Of a stretch of DNA of 26,717 nucleotides, positions 16,277 to 24,440 are shown piece after piece. Within the stretch, counting starts at the first letter, position 1; each line of letters begins with the position of its first letter. The notes beneath the pieces were generated by a model. The model saw only the letters and a list, made by a program, of their open reading frames with translations. It had not been told where the DNA came from and searched no databases. Both the position numbers and the translations under genes were made by a program. This DNA comes from JAHDBG01 sp963922685 (lineage in GTDB: Bacteria > Pseudomonadota > Gammaproteobacteria > Chromatiales > Chromatiaceae): positions 1 through 26,717 of the forward strand of contig CAWUJM010000022.1 of NCBI GenBank assembly GCA_963922685.1. Reading direction: 5' to 3'.

Positions 16277-16823
16277 GTGAAGAACCTTATCCCGGCTTTC
16301 GCTATATCGCCTGTCATCTGCCCCGGCTGTCATATGCAACCTACTCGGGACAGCAACAATATCGTAGCCTGCTTAAATCTGCTGAATATGCGCTATGATG
16401 CACACGATAAAGTTGCTGTGTATGCGCAATCCATGCGACGTCTGCTCAGCCTGGAACAACGACCGGATAAACAGGTAAAATATATTGACTTTATTGATAT
16501 TTACGGTGATCTGTCCGCACAGGAACAACAACAGTATCAACGCGACTATCCAGAGGAGGAACACGCTATGATGGGAAGATTAGCCCAGGCCCTGGCAGGC
16601 AGGGCAGCAGGAAGGCCGCCAGGCAGGTGTATCAGCAGGCATCCGGCACGGTGCAGCCAGCATATTACTCACACAATTACAGATGAAATTCGGATCAGAA
16701 GTGAATGAACAGGTACGTGAACAGATTGCCCGGGCAGATACAGACACGCTGCAACACTGGTCTGAGCGGATACTGAGCGCACGACAGTTACAGCAGATCC
16801 TGACTTCACAACCCGGTAAATGA
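16277..16823 (+). pseudogene. Broken Rpn-family (YhgA-like) PD-(D/E)XK nuclease/transposase remnant
   Basis: The first frame (from 16277) contains DSNNIVACLNLLNMRY, then VYAQSMRRLLSLEQRPDKQ and KYIDFIDIYGDLSAQEQQ, which match the central part of Rpn/YhgA-like proteins. The matching continuation is one base off, in the frame from about 16590 to the TGA at 16821: QAGQQEGRQAGVSAG, ILLTQLQMKFGSEV and DTLQHWSERILSARQLQQIL, the family's typical C-terminal region. A frameshift near 16585-16600 therefore breaks the gene. The N-terminal half with the nuclease residues is absent, because ansA ends directly before it. The family promotes recombination in E. coli (RpnA). This is a non-functional leftover rather than a small real gene. 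Confidence 0.8.
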
Positions 16824-16829
16824 TCCATT

Positions 16830-19800
16830 ATGCCCCGTCTCCGCGAAATTCCGTATAACTATACCTCTCTGAGTGATCGCGAAATCGTGATCCGTTATCT
16901 CGGTGAACCCGACTGGCAACTGATCGAGTCACTGCGCAGTTCGCGCCGTACCGGGCGTTCAGCGCAGATGTTATTTGAAGTGCTCGGCGATCTGTGGGTG
17001 GTGGAACGTAATCCGTATCTGCAGGACGATCTGATCCATAATCCGGATCGGCGCAAGGCACTGATTGTCGCGCTCAATCATCGTCTGAATCAGTTCGCTA
17101 AGCGGGTGAATCAGAATACGGACGCGGAGCGTCTGCTGAATTCTGCGCAACATGCGGTGGATCAGTTCAGCAACCGGTTCAGCGCAACCCTGACGTTACG
17201 TCAGACCGTGCAGCGTGCACTGAAACCAGTGACCCGCAGGGATAATGTCGACTTCAGCGGTCTGGCACGGGTCTCACATGCCACCGATGCGACCGACTGG
17301 CGGGTCGAAATGCCGTTTGTGGTGATTACACCGGATACAGAAGCCGAGGTGGCTGCAATCGTTAAGGCCTGTATTGATTGTGGTCTGACCCTGATTCCGC
17401 GTGGAGGCGGTACCGGCTATACCGGTTCAGCCGTGCCACTGGATGCACAATGCGCGGTAATCAATACCGAAAAGCTGGAAGACCTGTCGGCGATAGAGAC
17501 CATCTCACTACCCGGTGTCGACGAACCCGTTGCCACCGTGAGTGCCGGAGCTGGCGTGGTCACGCGGCGGGTCTCGGATCTGGCGGCGCAGCATGGTCAG
17601 GTATTTGCGGTTGATCCGACCTCTCAGGATGCCTCTACCATTGGCGGCAATATTGCCATGAATGCCGGCGGCAAAAAAGCCGTGTTGTGGGGTACGACAC
17701 TGGATAACCTGGCCAGCTGGCGTATGGTCACGCCGCAGGCAGACTGGCTGGAAGTGACCCGGCTGAACCACAATCTGGGCCGGATTCATGATCAGGCTGA
17801 GGTCAGCTTCCGTATCCAGCGTTATGCGCCGGATGGCACCACACCGCAGGGCCCGGCAGACACATTGACGATGCCGGGACAGGCCTTCCGCAAGATTGGC
17901 CTGGGCAAAGATGTCACAGACAAATTCTTGTGCGGCCTGCCCGGTGTGCAGAAAGAAGGCTGCGACGGCCTGATCACCTCAGCCCGCTTTATTCTGCACC
18001 GGATGCCGACCCATACCCGCACTGTCTGCCTGGAATTTTTTGGCCAGGATCTGGCGCAGGCAGTCCCGGCAATCGTTGAGATCACAGCAGCCATTGAATC
18101 AACCGACGGCGTCCGGATCGCCGGACTGGAACATCTGGACGAACGGTATGTGAAGGCCGTGGGCTACAGTACCAAGGCCGCGCGGCGTGCCACACCGAAG
18201 ATGGTCCTGCTCGCAGACCTGGTCGCAGACGATGAACAACAGGTTGCGACCACAGCCAGCCGGGTCATCCGCATGGCCAATGCACGCCAAGCAGAAGGAT
18301 TCGTTGCAATCAGCCCGGCAGCACGCAAAAAGTTCTGGGCAGACCGCGCCCGCACGGCAGCCATTTCAGCTCATACGAATGCGTTCAAGATCAACGAAGA
18401 TGTAGTGATTCCGCTGGATCGACTGGCAGATTACACTCGCGGTATTGAACAGATCAACATAGAACAGTCGATCCGTAACAAGCTACAGACCATCCAGGCT
18501 TATCAGACCTTACTGGCCAGGTATCCACTACCGGAAGGACATGACGGCGAGATACTGCGTAACAAACTGACACTGGCACAGGACACGATCACGCAGGTTG
18601 GGCAACGCTGGCAGATCCTGCTGGATCAACTGGAAACACCGGTTGATCCGGCGGTACTGTTACCTGCCGAAGCAGAACGGCAACAACCAGGCGACACTAG
18701 CCTGGCCATGTTATTGCGCCGCGATATCCGGGTCTCGTATCGTGAAGAACTGAAGGCACCATTACGCGACATCCTGCAGGGGGAAGAATTCAGGGAACTG
18801 CGCGAACAATTGCGTGCTGCCCATCTTACAAACAAAAATGAACGCCTGTTTGTCGCCCTGCACATGCACGCCGGGGACGGCAATGTCCACACGAATATCC
18901 CGGTCCATTCGCACAACTACCAGATGTTACACCAGGCAGATCAGATCGTGGCACAAGTGATGCAACTGGCACAATCACTGGATGGGGTGATCTCCGGCGA
19001 GCATGGCATCGGGCTGACCAAGATCAGATACCTGGCGGAAGACAAGCTGCAGGACTTTGTCGCCTATAAACAACAGGTTGATCCGGAACAACATTTCAAC
19101 CGGGGCAAACTGATGCCCGACTCCGGGCTGGAACGAGCCTATACCCCCTCATTGCAACTGGTCGAGCAGGAAGCCATTCTGCTGGAACAGAGCGAACTGG
19201 GTGCGCTGAACGACGATATTAAACATTGTCTGCGTTGCGGCAAGTGTAAGCCGAAGTGTATGACCCATGTACCACGTGCGAACCTGTTGTATTCACCACG
19301 TAACAAAATACTGGGTACCGGCCTGGTAATCGAAGCCTTTCTGTACGAAGAACAGACCCGGCGTGGTGTGGCATTACAACATTTCGATGAAATGAATGAC
19401 ATCGCCGATCACTGTACCGTCTGCCACAAATGTGAAGCACCCTGCCCGGTGAACATCGACTTTGGCGAAGTGACGATCCGGATGCGCAGAATTCTGCAGG
19501 ACACGGGCAGAAAAAGACGCAACCTGGGCACCTGGGCAGCGATGCAGTTTCTGAACACAACCCACCCGACTACCATCAAATGGTTGCGCAAGGGCATGAT
19601 TGACTGGGGCTTTAAGGGACTCAGTCTGATGCATGACCTGGCACGACGCAGTGGCCTGCTGCCGCAAGACAAACCACCTGCTGCCACGAACGGTAAAATG
19701 CAGATCAGCACAGTCGCAGTGGATATGATCCGGCGTCCGATCCGGGTTGAACTGCCGAAACAATCGTACCGGGCGGCACTAGGCCTGGAAAAGGCAGACT

Positions 19801-20636
19801 ATATCCCGATCATCCGCGACCCGGAACGTGCAGATGAAGAACACGATGCCGTGTTTTATTTTCCAGGCTGCGGGTCAGAACGCCTGTTCTCAGATATCGG
19901 ACTGGCAACCATCGCGATGCTGTACCAGACCGGTGCCCGGACGGTGCTGCCACCCGGTTATCTGTGTTGTGGCTATCCGCAGACCAGTGCAGGACAGGCA
20001 GCAAAAGGGCAACAGATCACCACGGAGAACCGGGTCTTATTCCATCGCGTCGCGAACACCCTGAATTACCTGAATATTAAGACTGTGATCGTCTCCTGCG
20101 GCACCTGTATGGATCAGTTGCTCAAATACGAATTTGAGCAGATCTTTCCCGGCTGCCGGTTACTGGACATCCACGAATATCTGGTCGAACAGGGCCTCAG
20201 TCTGGAAGGCGTGGGCGGCGTACAATATCTGTATCACGACCCGTGCCACAGCCCGATGAAACAACAGGATCCGATTCAGGTTGCGAGCACACTGCTGGGC
20301 AAGGCCGTGACTTTGTCCGACCGTTGCTGCGGCGAAGCCGGCACACTCGGCACCTCACGCCCGGATATTGCCAACCAGTTGCGCTTCAGAAAACAGGCCG
20401 AACTGCAGCAGGGTATACAGAACCTGACCGGTCAGACTCGTGCGGCTGAGGGACAGGTAAAACTACTGACCAGCTGCCCGGCCTGCCAGCAGGGACTCAG
20501 CCGGTATGGTGATGAAACCGGCCTGAAAACCGACTATATTGTGGTTGAAATGGCAAACCACACACTTGGCGCAGGCTGGCAGACACAATTTCTGCAACAG
20601 GCCAGACAGGGCGGTGTTGAGCGTGTCCTGTTGTAA
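16830..20636 (+). CDS. Giant FAD-linked/(4Fe-4S) oxidoreductase (DUF3683 family)
   Basis: A 1268-residue fused redox protein. An N-terminal DUF3683-like region (about 1-150) precedes an FAD-binding type 4 domain (PRGGGTGYTGS near 190, TIGGNIAMNAGGKKAVLWG near 275). The FAD-oxidase C-terminal domain follows (HMHAGDGNVHTNIPVHS near 678, ISGEHGIGLTK near 722). Two ferredoxin-like clusters come next (CLRCGKCKPKC at 800, CTVCHKCEAPCP at 862), then a pair of CCG (heterodisulfide reductase/GlpC-like) domains (FPGCGSERLF near 1012, CCGYP near 1046, HDPCH near 1136, CCGEAG near 1166). The layout resembles D-lactate or glycolate dehydrogenases joined to their Fe-S partner, so oxidation of a 2-hydroxy acid is plausible, but the substrate is unknown. 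There is no signal peptide and no strong ribosome site at ATG 16830. Confidence 0.88.
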   Translation: MPRLREIPYNYTSLSDREIVIRYLGEPDWQLIESLRSSRRTGRSAQMLFEVLGDLWVVERNPYLQDDLIHNPDRRKALIVALNHRLNQFAKRVNQNTDAERLLNSAQHAVDQFSNRFSATLTLRQTVQRALKPVTRRDNVDFSGLARVSHATDATDWRVEMPFVVITPDTEAEVAAIVKACIDCGLTLIPRGGGTGYTGSAVPLDAQCAVINTEKLEDLSAIETISLPGVDEPVATVSAGAGVVTRRVSDLAAQHGQVFAVDPTSQDASTIGGNIAMNAGGKKAVLWGTTLDNLASWRMVTPQADWLEVTRLNHNLGRIHDQAEVSFRIQRYAPDGTTPQGPADTLTMPGQAFRKIGLGKDVTDKFLCGLPGVQKEGCDGLITSARFILHRMPTHTRTVCLEFFGQDLAQAVPAIVEITAAIESTDGVRIAGLEHLDERYVKAVGYSTKAARRATPKMVLLADLVADDEQQVATTASRVIRMANARQAEGFVAISPAARKKFWADRARTAAISAHTNAFKINEDVVIPLDRLADYTRGIEQINIEQSIRNKLQTIQAYQTLLARYPLPEGHDGEILRNKLTLAQDTITQVGQRWQILLDQLETPVDPAVLLPAEAERQQPGDTSLAMLLRRDIRVSYREELKAPLRDILQGEEFRELREQLRAAHLTNKNERLFVALHMHAGDGNVHTNIPVHSHNYQMLHQADQIVAQVMQLAQSLDGVISGEHGIGLTKIRYLAEDKLQDFVAYKQQVDPEQHFNRGKLMPDSGLERAYTPSLQLVEQEAILLEQSELGALNDDIKHCLRCGKCKPKCMTHVPRANLLYSPRNKILGTGLVIEAFLYEEQTRRGVALQHFDEMNDIADHCTVCHKCEAPCPVNIDFGEVTIRMRRILQDTGRKRRNLGTWAAMQFLNTTHPTTIKWLRKGMIDWGFKGLSLMHDLARRSGLLPQDKPPAATNGKMQISTVAVDMIRRPIRVELPKQSYRAALGLEKADYIPIIRDPERADEEHDAVFYFPGCGSERLFSDIGLATIAMLYQTGARTVLPPGYLCCGYPQTSAGQAAKGQQITTENRVLFHRVANTLNYLNIKTVIVSCGTCMDQLLKYEFEQIFPGCRLLDIHEYLVEQGLSLEGVGGVQYLYHDPCHSPMKQQDPIQVASTLLGKAVTLSDRCCGEAGTLGTSRPDIANQLRFRKQAELQQGIQNLTGQTRAAEGQVKLLTSCPACQQGLSRYGDETGLKTDYIVVEMANHTLGAGWQTQFLQQARQGGVERVLL

Positions 20637-20864
20637 ACACCCTTGAAAATAGTGACACAAGTGGTCGTAGCACCGTAACTAGAGGCATGACCCGGATCTC
20701 TGTTCTCCGAGGGCGTCTGCGGCCCGGATGGCCGCAGCCGAGCCCCCACGGATGGGTTTATGGCGTACCTCGGAGAACAGGTTCGGGTCATGCTGACACT
20801 GAAGTTGGCACCATTAAGTTTCATGGCTGCTACGTACCAGTCCACATCATTCCGAATCGCACCC
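20637..20864 (+). mobile_element. Dispersed palindromic element copy E4 (left part missing)
   Basis: This partial copy occupies most of the 280-bp gap before dacC. It starts right after the stop of the upstream gene with the end of the middle section (CTTGAAAATAGTGACACAAG at 20642-20661), then palindrome H6 (20686-20792), the long end (TGCTGACACTGAAGTTGGCA at 20791-20810) and terminal repeat GAATCGCACCC (20854-20864). The orientation is that of E1. The left end, first palindrome and most of the middle section are missing. Confidence 0.7.
20686..20792. repeat. Palindrome H6 of element E4 (imperfect)
   Basis: Arms 20686-20712 and 20768-20792 pair at their outer (CATGACCCG) and inner (TGTTCTCCGAGG) ends but differ in the middle: GATCTC faces a shorter, non-matching stretch. 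The core holds CTGCGGCC (20717-20724) paired with GGCCGCAG (20730-20737). It is the only long stem here with an internal bulge and no compensating change. Confidence 0.85.
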
Positions 20865-20916
20865 TCAGAGGCACCCTGTTGACAAACCACTGGACCTCGC
20901 CGATATAAGGCAGATT

Positions 20917-22146
20917 ATGATGGTCACCTGTACCAACACTCTACGCCCCATCTTGATACATCTGATATCCTGCTGTAAAGCCTACCTGCTGACGCCAGGT
21001 TCCACTGTGCTGCGTGACACACCGGTCTGCTGGTTGCTGCTCATCGCCTGTATGTACGGTGGCAGCGCACAAGCCAGTCCGGCACCACTACCCCCTAAGC
21101 TGCAGGCAGACAGCTACCTGTTGCTGGAACCACAAAGTGGTCAGATCCTGGTCAGTCATAACCCGGATCAGCGGCTACCCTCTGCCAGCCTGACCAAGAT
21201 CATGACGGCGTATCTGGTGTTTCAGTCACTGGCACAAGGCAGCCTGCAGCCGGATGATCTGGTACGCATCAGCAACAAGGCCTGGCGTACCCCCGGCTCA
21301 CGCATGTTTATCGAAGTCAACAGTCAGGTCAGTGTGCAGGATCTGTTACGGGGCCTGGTCGTCCAGTCCGGCAACGATGCTGCCGTCGCTCTGGCTGAAC
21401 ATATTGCCGGTGACGAGGCAAACTTTGCTCAGCTGATGAACAGCCAGGCACAACAACTCGGCCTGCAAAACACACACTTTACGAATGCGACCGGACTACC
21501 GGATGACGATCACTACAGTACCGCACGCGATCTGGCGTATATCACTGCGGCAACGATCCGGGACTACCCGACCCACTATGCGCTGTATGCCGAAAAGACC
21601 TACGCCTACAACAATATCAGTCAGCGCAATCGCAATGACCTGCTCTGGCGCGATGCCAGTGTGGACGGCGTGAAGACCGGACACACCCAGGCTGCAGGTT
21701 ATTGTCTGGTCGCTGCTGCCGAACGTGACGACATGCGTCTGATTTCGGTTGTACTGGGTGCCGACAGCAAAACGCAACGACTGAAGGAAAGCCAGGCACT
21801 GCTCAACCACGGATATCGGTTTTATCGCACACATCGTCTATACAAAGCAGAACAGTCCATTCACCAGCCGCGTGCCTGGTACGGCGCTGCGGAAAAGATT
21901 CTGGTCGGGCCAGCCCGGGCAGTGGATGTTGCTATTCCACGCGGCCAGTATGACCAGTTGCAATCTCACATCAGGATGGATACACCGCTCCAGGCCCCGA
22001 TCAGGAAAGGCCAGACACTGGGTACCCTGACGCTCACACTGGCTGATCAGACCCTGCAGACGATCCCGCTGATTGCGCTGCAGGATCTGCCTGAAGGCAA
22101 CCTGTGGCGACAAGCTGTAGACCGAACCCTGAAGTTACTGGAGTAA
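20917..22146 (+). CDS. dacC: D-alanyl-D-alanine carboxypeptidase (PBP5/6 type)
   Basis: This periplasmic low-molecular-weight penicillin-binding protein removes the terminal D-Ala from peptidoglycan side chains. All three serine-transferase motifs are present: SLTK at 91-94, SGN at 150-152 and KTG at 252-254, followed by the C-terminal beta-rich domain (about 300-409) and a tail resembling the amphipathic membrane anchor. A signal peptide is visible at residues 31-53 (VLRDTPVCWLLLIACMYGGS then AQA). A GTG at 21007 would begin exactly there and may be the true start; the ATG at 20917 would give an unusually long N-terminal extension. It heads the dacC-dat-ybeD-lipB cluster and is 3 bp from dat. 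Whether it corresponds to dacA or dacC of E. coli cannot be decided. Confidence 0.92.
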   Translation: MMVTCTNTLRPILIHLISCCKAYLLTPGSTVLRDTPVCWLLLIACMYGGSAQASPAPLPPKLQADSYLLLEPQSGQILVSHNPDQRLPSASLTKIMTAYLVFQSLAQGSLQPDDLVRISNKAWRTPGSRMFIEVNSQVSVQDLLRGLVVQSGNDAAVALAEHIAGDEANFAQLMNSQAQQLGLQNTHFTNATGLPDDDHYSTARDLAYITAATIRDYPTHYALYAEKTYAYNNISQRNRNDLLWRDASVDGVKTGHTQAAGYCLVAAAERDDMRLISVVLGADSKTQRLKESQALLNHGYRFYRTHRLYKAEQSIHQPRAWYGAAEKILVGPARAVDVAIPRGQYDQLQSHIRMDTPLQAPIRKGQTLGTLTLTLADQTLQTIPLIALQDLPEGNLWRQAVDRTLKLLE

Positions 22147-22149
22147 CCC

Positions 22150-23001
22150 ATGCCACTGGCCTATCTGAACGGCAACTATCTGGATCAGACCGAAGCACAT
22201 CTGCCGCTCACAGACCGCGGACTGTTATTCGGCGACAGCATCTACGAAGTGATCCCGGTATATCACGGCCAGCCGTTTCAGGCCAGAGCACACCTGGCCC
22301 GCCTGCAACAAGGCCTGCAGGCAATCCGCATCATCAACCCACTCAGCCTGGATGACTGGCTGACAGTCATCACCACCCTGAGCACAGACAATCCTGCCCC
22401 GGCACAGGCGATTTACCTGCAGGTGACGCGCGGCGCCTACCCCGGACGGGCACATCAACTACCCGCACAGCCTGAACCCAACATCTTTGCATTCAGCAAG
22501 ATATTCAGCCCGGATCCACACATCCTGCAGCATGGCCTGCAGGTGATCACACAACCGGATGTACGCTGGCACCGTTGTGACCTGAAGACCACCAACCTGC
22601 TGCCGAACGTACTCGCACTGGCCACCGCGCACGAACAAGGTGCGGATGATGCGATTCTGGTACGTGATGGTATAGCACGCGAAGGAACATCCAGTAATCT
22701 GATCGCGATACTGGATGGCATCCTGACCACCTCACCGGACAGTCCGGAACTCCTGCCCGGTGTCACCCGTAACCTGATCCTGTGCCTGGCTGCCCGGGCT
22801 GATATCCCGTGCACCCGACGCGACATTCACACTGACGAACTGCCACAGGCTGACGAAATCTGGCTGAGCAGTTCCACTCGTGAGATCGCACCGGTGACCC
22901 GACTCAACCAGCAAACCATCGGCAATGGTGCACCCGGACCCGTCTGGCAGCAAGTCAATGCCCTGTATCAGGCAGCAAAAACAAATCCCGATGACGCATG
23001 A
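22150..23001 (+). CDS. dat: D-amino acid aminotransferase (class IV, PLP)
   Basis: A fold-type IV PLP aminotransferase that interconverts D-alanine and D-glutamate with their 2-oxo acids. The protein is 283 residues. DRGLLFGDSIYEVIPVYHG near 22-40, LQVTRGAYPGRAH near 90 and the PLP lysine Lys146 in CDLKTTNLLPNVLA are visible, as are EGTSSNLIAI near 180 and WLSSSTREIAPVT near 240. The GGAG for its start lies in the end of dacC. The position between a D-Ala carboxypeptidase and ybeD supports D-amino acid metabolism rather than branched-chain aminotransfer or aminodeoxychorismate lyase activity. It overlaps ybeD by ATGA. Confidence 0.9.
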   Translation: MPLAYLNGNYLDQTEAHLPLTDRGLLFGDSIYEVIPVYHGQPFQARAHLARLQQGLQAIRIINPLSLDDWLTVITTLSTDNPAPAQAIYLQVTRGAYPGRAHQLPAQPEPNIFAFSKIFSPDPHILQHGLQVITQPDVRWHRCDLKTTNLLPNVLALATAHEQGADDAILVRDGIAREGTSSNLIAILDGILTTSPDSPELLPGVTRNLILCLAARADIPCTRRDIHTDELPQADEIWLSSSTREIAPVTRLNQQTIGNGAPGPVWQQVNALYQAAKTNPDDA

Positions 23002-23258
23002 AAGACGTTGGCCTGCAGTTCCCCTGTCCCTATACAGTCAAGGCGATGGGGCATAATGACCATACCTTCCCGACACACATTGCCCGTTTACTGGAACCCC
23101 ATACCGGGCCCATCGCACCCGCACAGATCACCAGCAAATCCAGCCGGAACCAACGTTACCTGTCCGTCAGTATCACAATTCAGGCACACAGCCGCGCGCA
23201 ACTGGATGCCATTTATCAGGATCTGACAGCAGATCCAACCGTACTGATGCGCCTGTGA
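22998..23258 (+). CDS. ybeD: YbeD-like DUF493 protein
   Basis: An 86-residue member of the UPF0250/DUF493 family, a small ferredoxin-like (ACT-like) fold of uncertain, possibly regulatory role. FPCPYTVKAMGHNDHTF at 8-24 and the closing DLTADPTVLMRL are typical. It overlaps dat by 4 bp and lipB by 4 bp (GTGA), so it is co-translated with both. The same placement beside lipB is found in E. coli. Confidence 0.92.
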   Translation: MKDVGLQFPCPYTVKAMGHNDHTFPTHIARLLEPHTGPIAPAQITSKSSRNQRYLSVSITIQAHSRAQLDAIYQDLTADPTVLMRL

Positions 23259-23875
23259 CCCTGATCATACGCCATCTCGGACAACATCCTTACCTGCCAA
23301 CCTGGCGCGCAATGCAGGACTTCACCAATCAGCGCACACCAGACACGCCATCCGAGCTATGGGTCGTCGAACATCCACCAGTCTACACTCAGGGCCAGGC
23401 TGGGAAGGCCGAACATATCCTCGAACCCGGCAACATCCCCGTCATCCAGACAGATCGCGGTGGCCAGATCACCTATCACGGCCCGGGCCAGATCGTGATC
23501 TACCTGCTGTTATCGCTGCGCGAGACCGGACTCGGCGTGCGCGCCCTGGTCAGTGCCATGGAACGCAGCCTGATCCAACTCCTGGCACAGCATGGTGTCA
23601 CTGCCGAAGCCAACCCCAAGGCTCCCGGCGTGTATGTACAGAACGCCAAGATCGCTGCACTGGGTCTGCGCGTGCGGCGCGGTTATACCTACCACGGCCT
23701 CGCACTGAACGTCGATATGGACTTACATCCGTTCACCCGGATCAATCCGTGCGGCTATCCCCACCTCGCTATCACACAAACCAAAGACCAAAGTATTTCT
23801 GCCACCCAAACCACCCTGACCGGTCAGCTGATTGATCAGCTCAGAACTCATTTAGGCTATGGACGATCAGGTTAA
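23255..23875 (+). CDS. lipB: Octanoyl-ACP:protein octanoyltransferase
   Basis: LipB moves octanoate from acyl carrier protein to the lipoyl lysine of E2 subunits and GcvH; LipA then adds sulfur. The 206-residue protein has the signature DRGGQITYHGPGQIVIYLLL at about 67-86, catalytic Lys132 in NAKIAALGLR and catalytic Cys166 in INPCGYPHL. The start is GTG overlapping the ybeD stop. SucB (6684-7868) is a likely acceptor. lipA, which often follows, is absent; instead the gene converges on the toxin gene with a 9-bp overlap. Confidence 0.95.
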   Translation: MTLIIRHLGQHPYLPTWRAMQDFTNQRTPDTPSELWVVEHPPVYTQGQAGKAEHILEPGNIPVIQTDRGGQITYHGPGQIVIYLLLSLRETGLGVRALVSAMERSLIQLLAQHGVTAEANPKAPGVYVQNAKIAALGLRVRRGYTYHGLALNVDMDLHPFTRINPCGYPHLAITQTKDQSISATQTTLTGQLIDQLRTHLGYGRSG

Positions 23876-24151
23876 ACCCAACTCGCTATGCGATCCGAGG
23901 CGCACCAGCTGCATCACCTGTTCATCCGGCAACCGATAGATCAGCACCAGATTCGGTCGGATATGGCAATCCCGGTGATCCCGCCAGTTACCGGTCAACT
24001 GATGATCACGATGTTTATCTGCCAGTGGCTGGTCCTGGCACAGTGCTTCCAGCACTGTGCGCAGGACCGGCAACCACAAATGGCTTTGTGGTTTTTTCAG
24101 TGCCTTTTTGTAGTCGCGCCTGAATTGTGTGGTGCGCTCAATCTGGCGCAT
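23867..24151 (-). CDS. yafQ: YafQ-like RelE-family mRNA interferase toxin
   Basis: A 94-residue type II toxin of the RelE/YafQ group, which cleaves mRNA in the ribosomal A site when free of antitoxin. The alignment with E. coli YafQ, made by eye, runs without gaps from His50 (KHRDHQLTGNWRDHRDCHI): His50, Asp61 and His63 are kept, and His88 in GSHSEL matches His87. Position 67 is Asn instead of the catalytic Asp, and the residue matching Phe91 is Gly. The start overlaps the antitoxin end by 14 bp, the usual coupling. Reduced activity is possible. Confidence 0.9.
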   Translation of the reverse strand: MRQIERTTQFRRDYKKALKKPQSHLWLPVLRTVLEALCQDQPLADKHRDHQLTGNWRDHRDCHIRPNLVLIYRLPDEQVMQLVRLGSHSELGLT

Positions 24152-24404
24152 TCAGGTCGGCCATCAGGGCATCCACACTTGCAAAACGTGGCAGTTTTTC
24201 CTGGCGCGCCTGTTTCATGGCCGCAATGGTTTCCGCATTCGGCACCCAGGGATCAAACGGTAACGCCTTATCTTTCGCAACCCGGGTCAGCATCATTCGT
24301 AATGCCGTAGATAGTGACATGCCCAGACTGGCGAGCACCGCCATCGCTTCTTCTTTGGTCTGATGATCAATTCTGGCGCGTACAACCGCAGTAGCAGCAG
24401 ACAT
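24138..24404 (-). CDS. dinJ: DinJ/RelB-family antitoxin
   Basis: An 88-residue antitoxin with an N-terminal ribbon-helix-helix DNA-binding region (VVRARIDHQTKEEAMAVLAS then LGMSLSTALRMMLTRVAKDK) and a C-terminal toxin-binding tail. It should neutralise the downstream toxin and repress its own promoter. A perfect AGGAGG sits at 24410-24415; the second of two adjacent ATG codons (24404) has the better spacing, while the first (24407) is only 2 nt away from it. Confidence 0.9.
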   Translation of the reverse strand: MSAATAVVRARIDHQTKEEAMAVLASLGMSLSTALRMMLTRVAKDKALPFDPWVPNAETIAAMKQARQEKLPRFASVDALMADLNAPD

Positions 24405-24440
24405 CATAACCTCCTTCTGATGTACTGTTATTTAATTGTG

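Noticed and set aside
16373..16564. Minus-strand 63-codon open frame with a hydrophobic start
   Set aside because: It lies opposite the Rpn-family remnant, which has clear family sequence on the plus strand.
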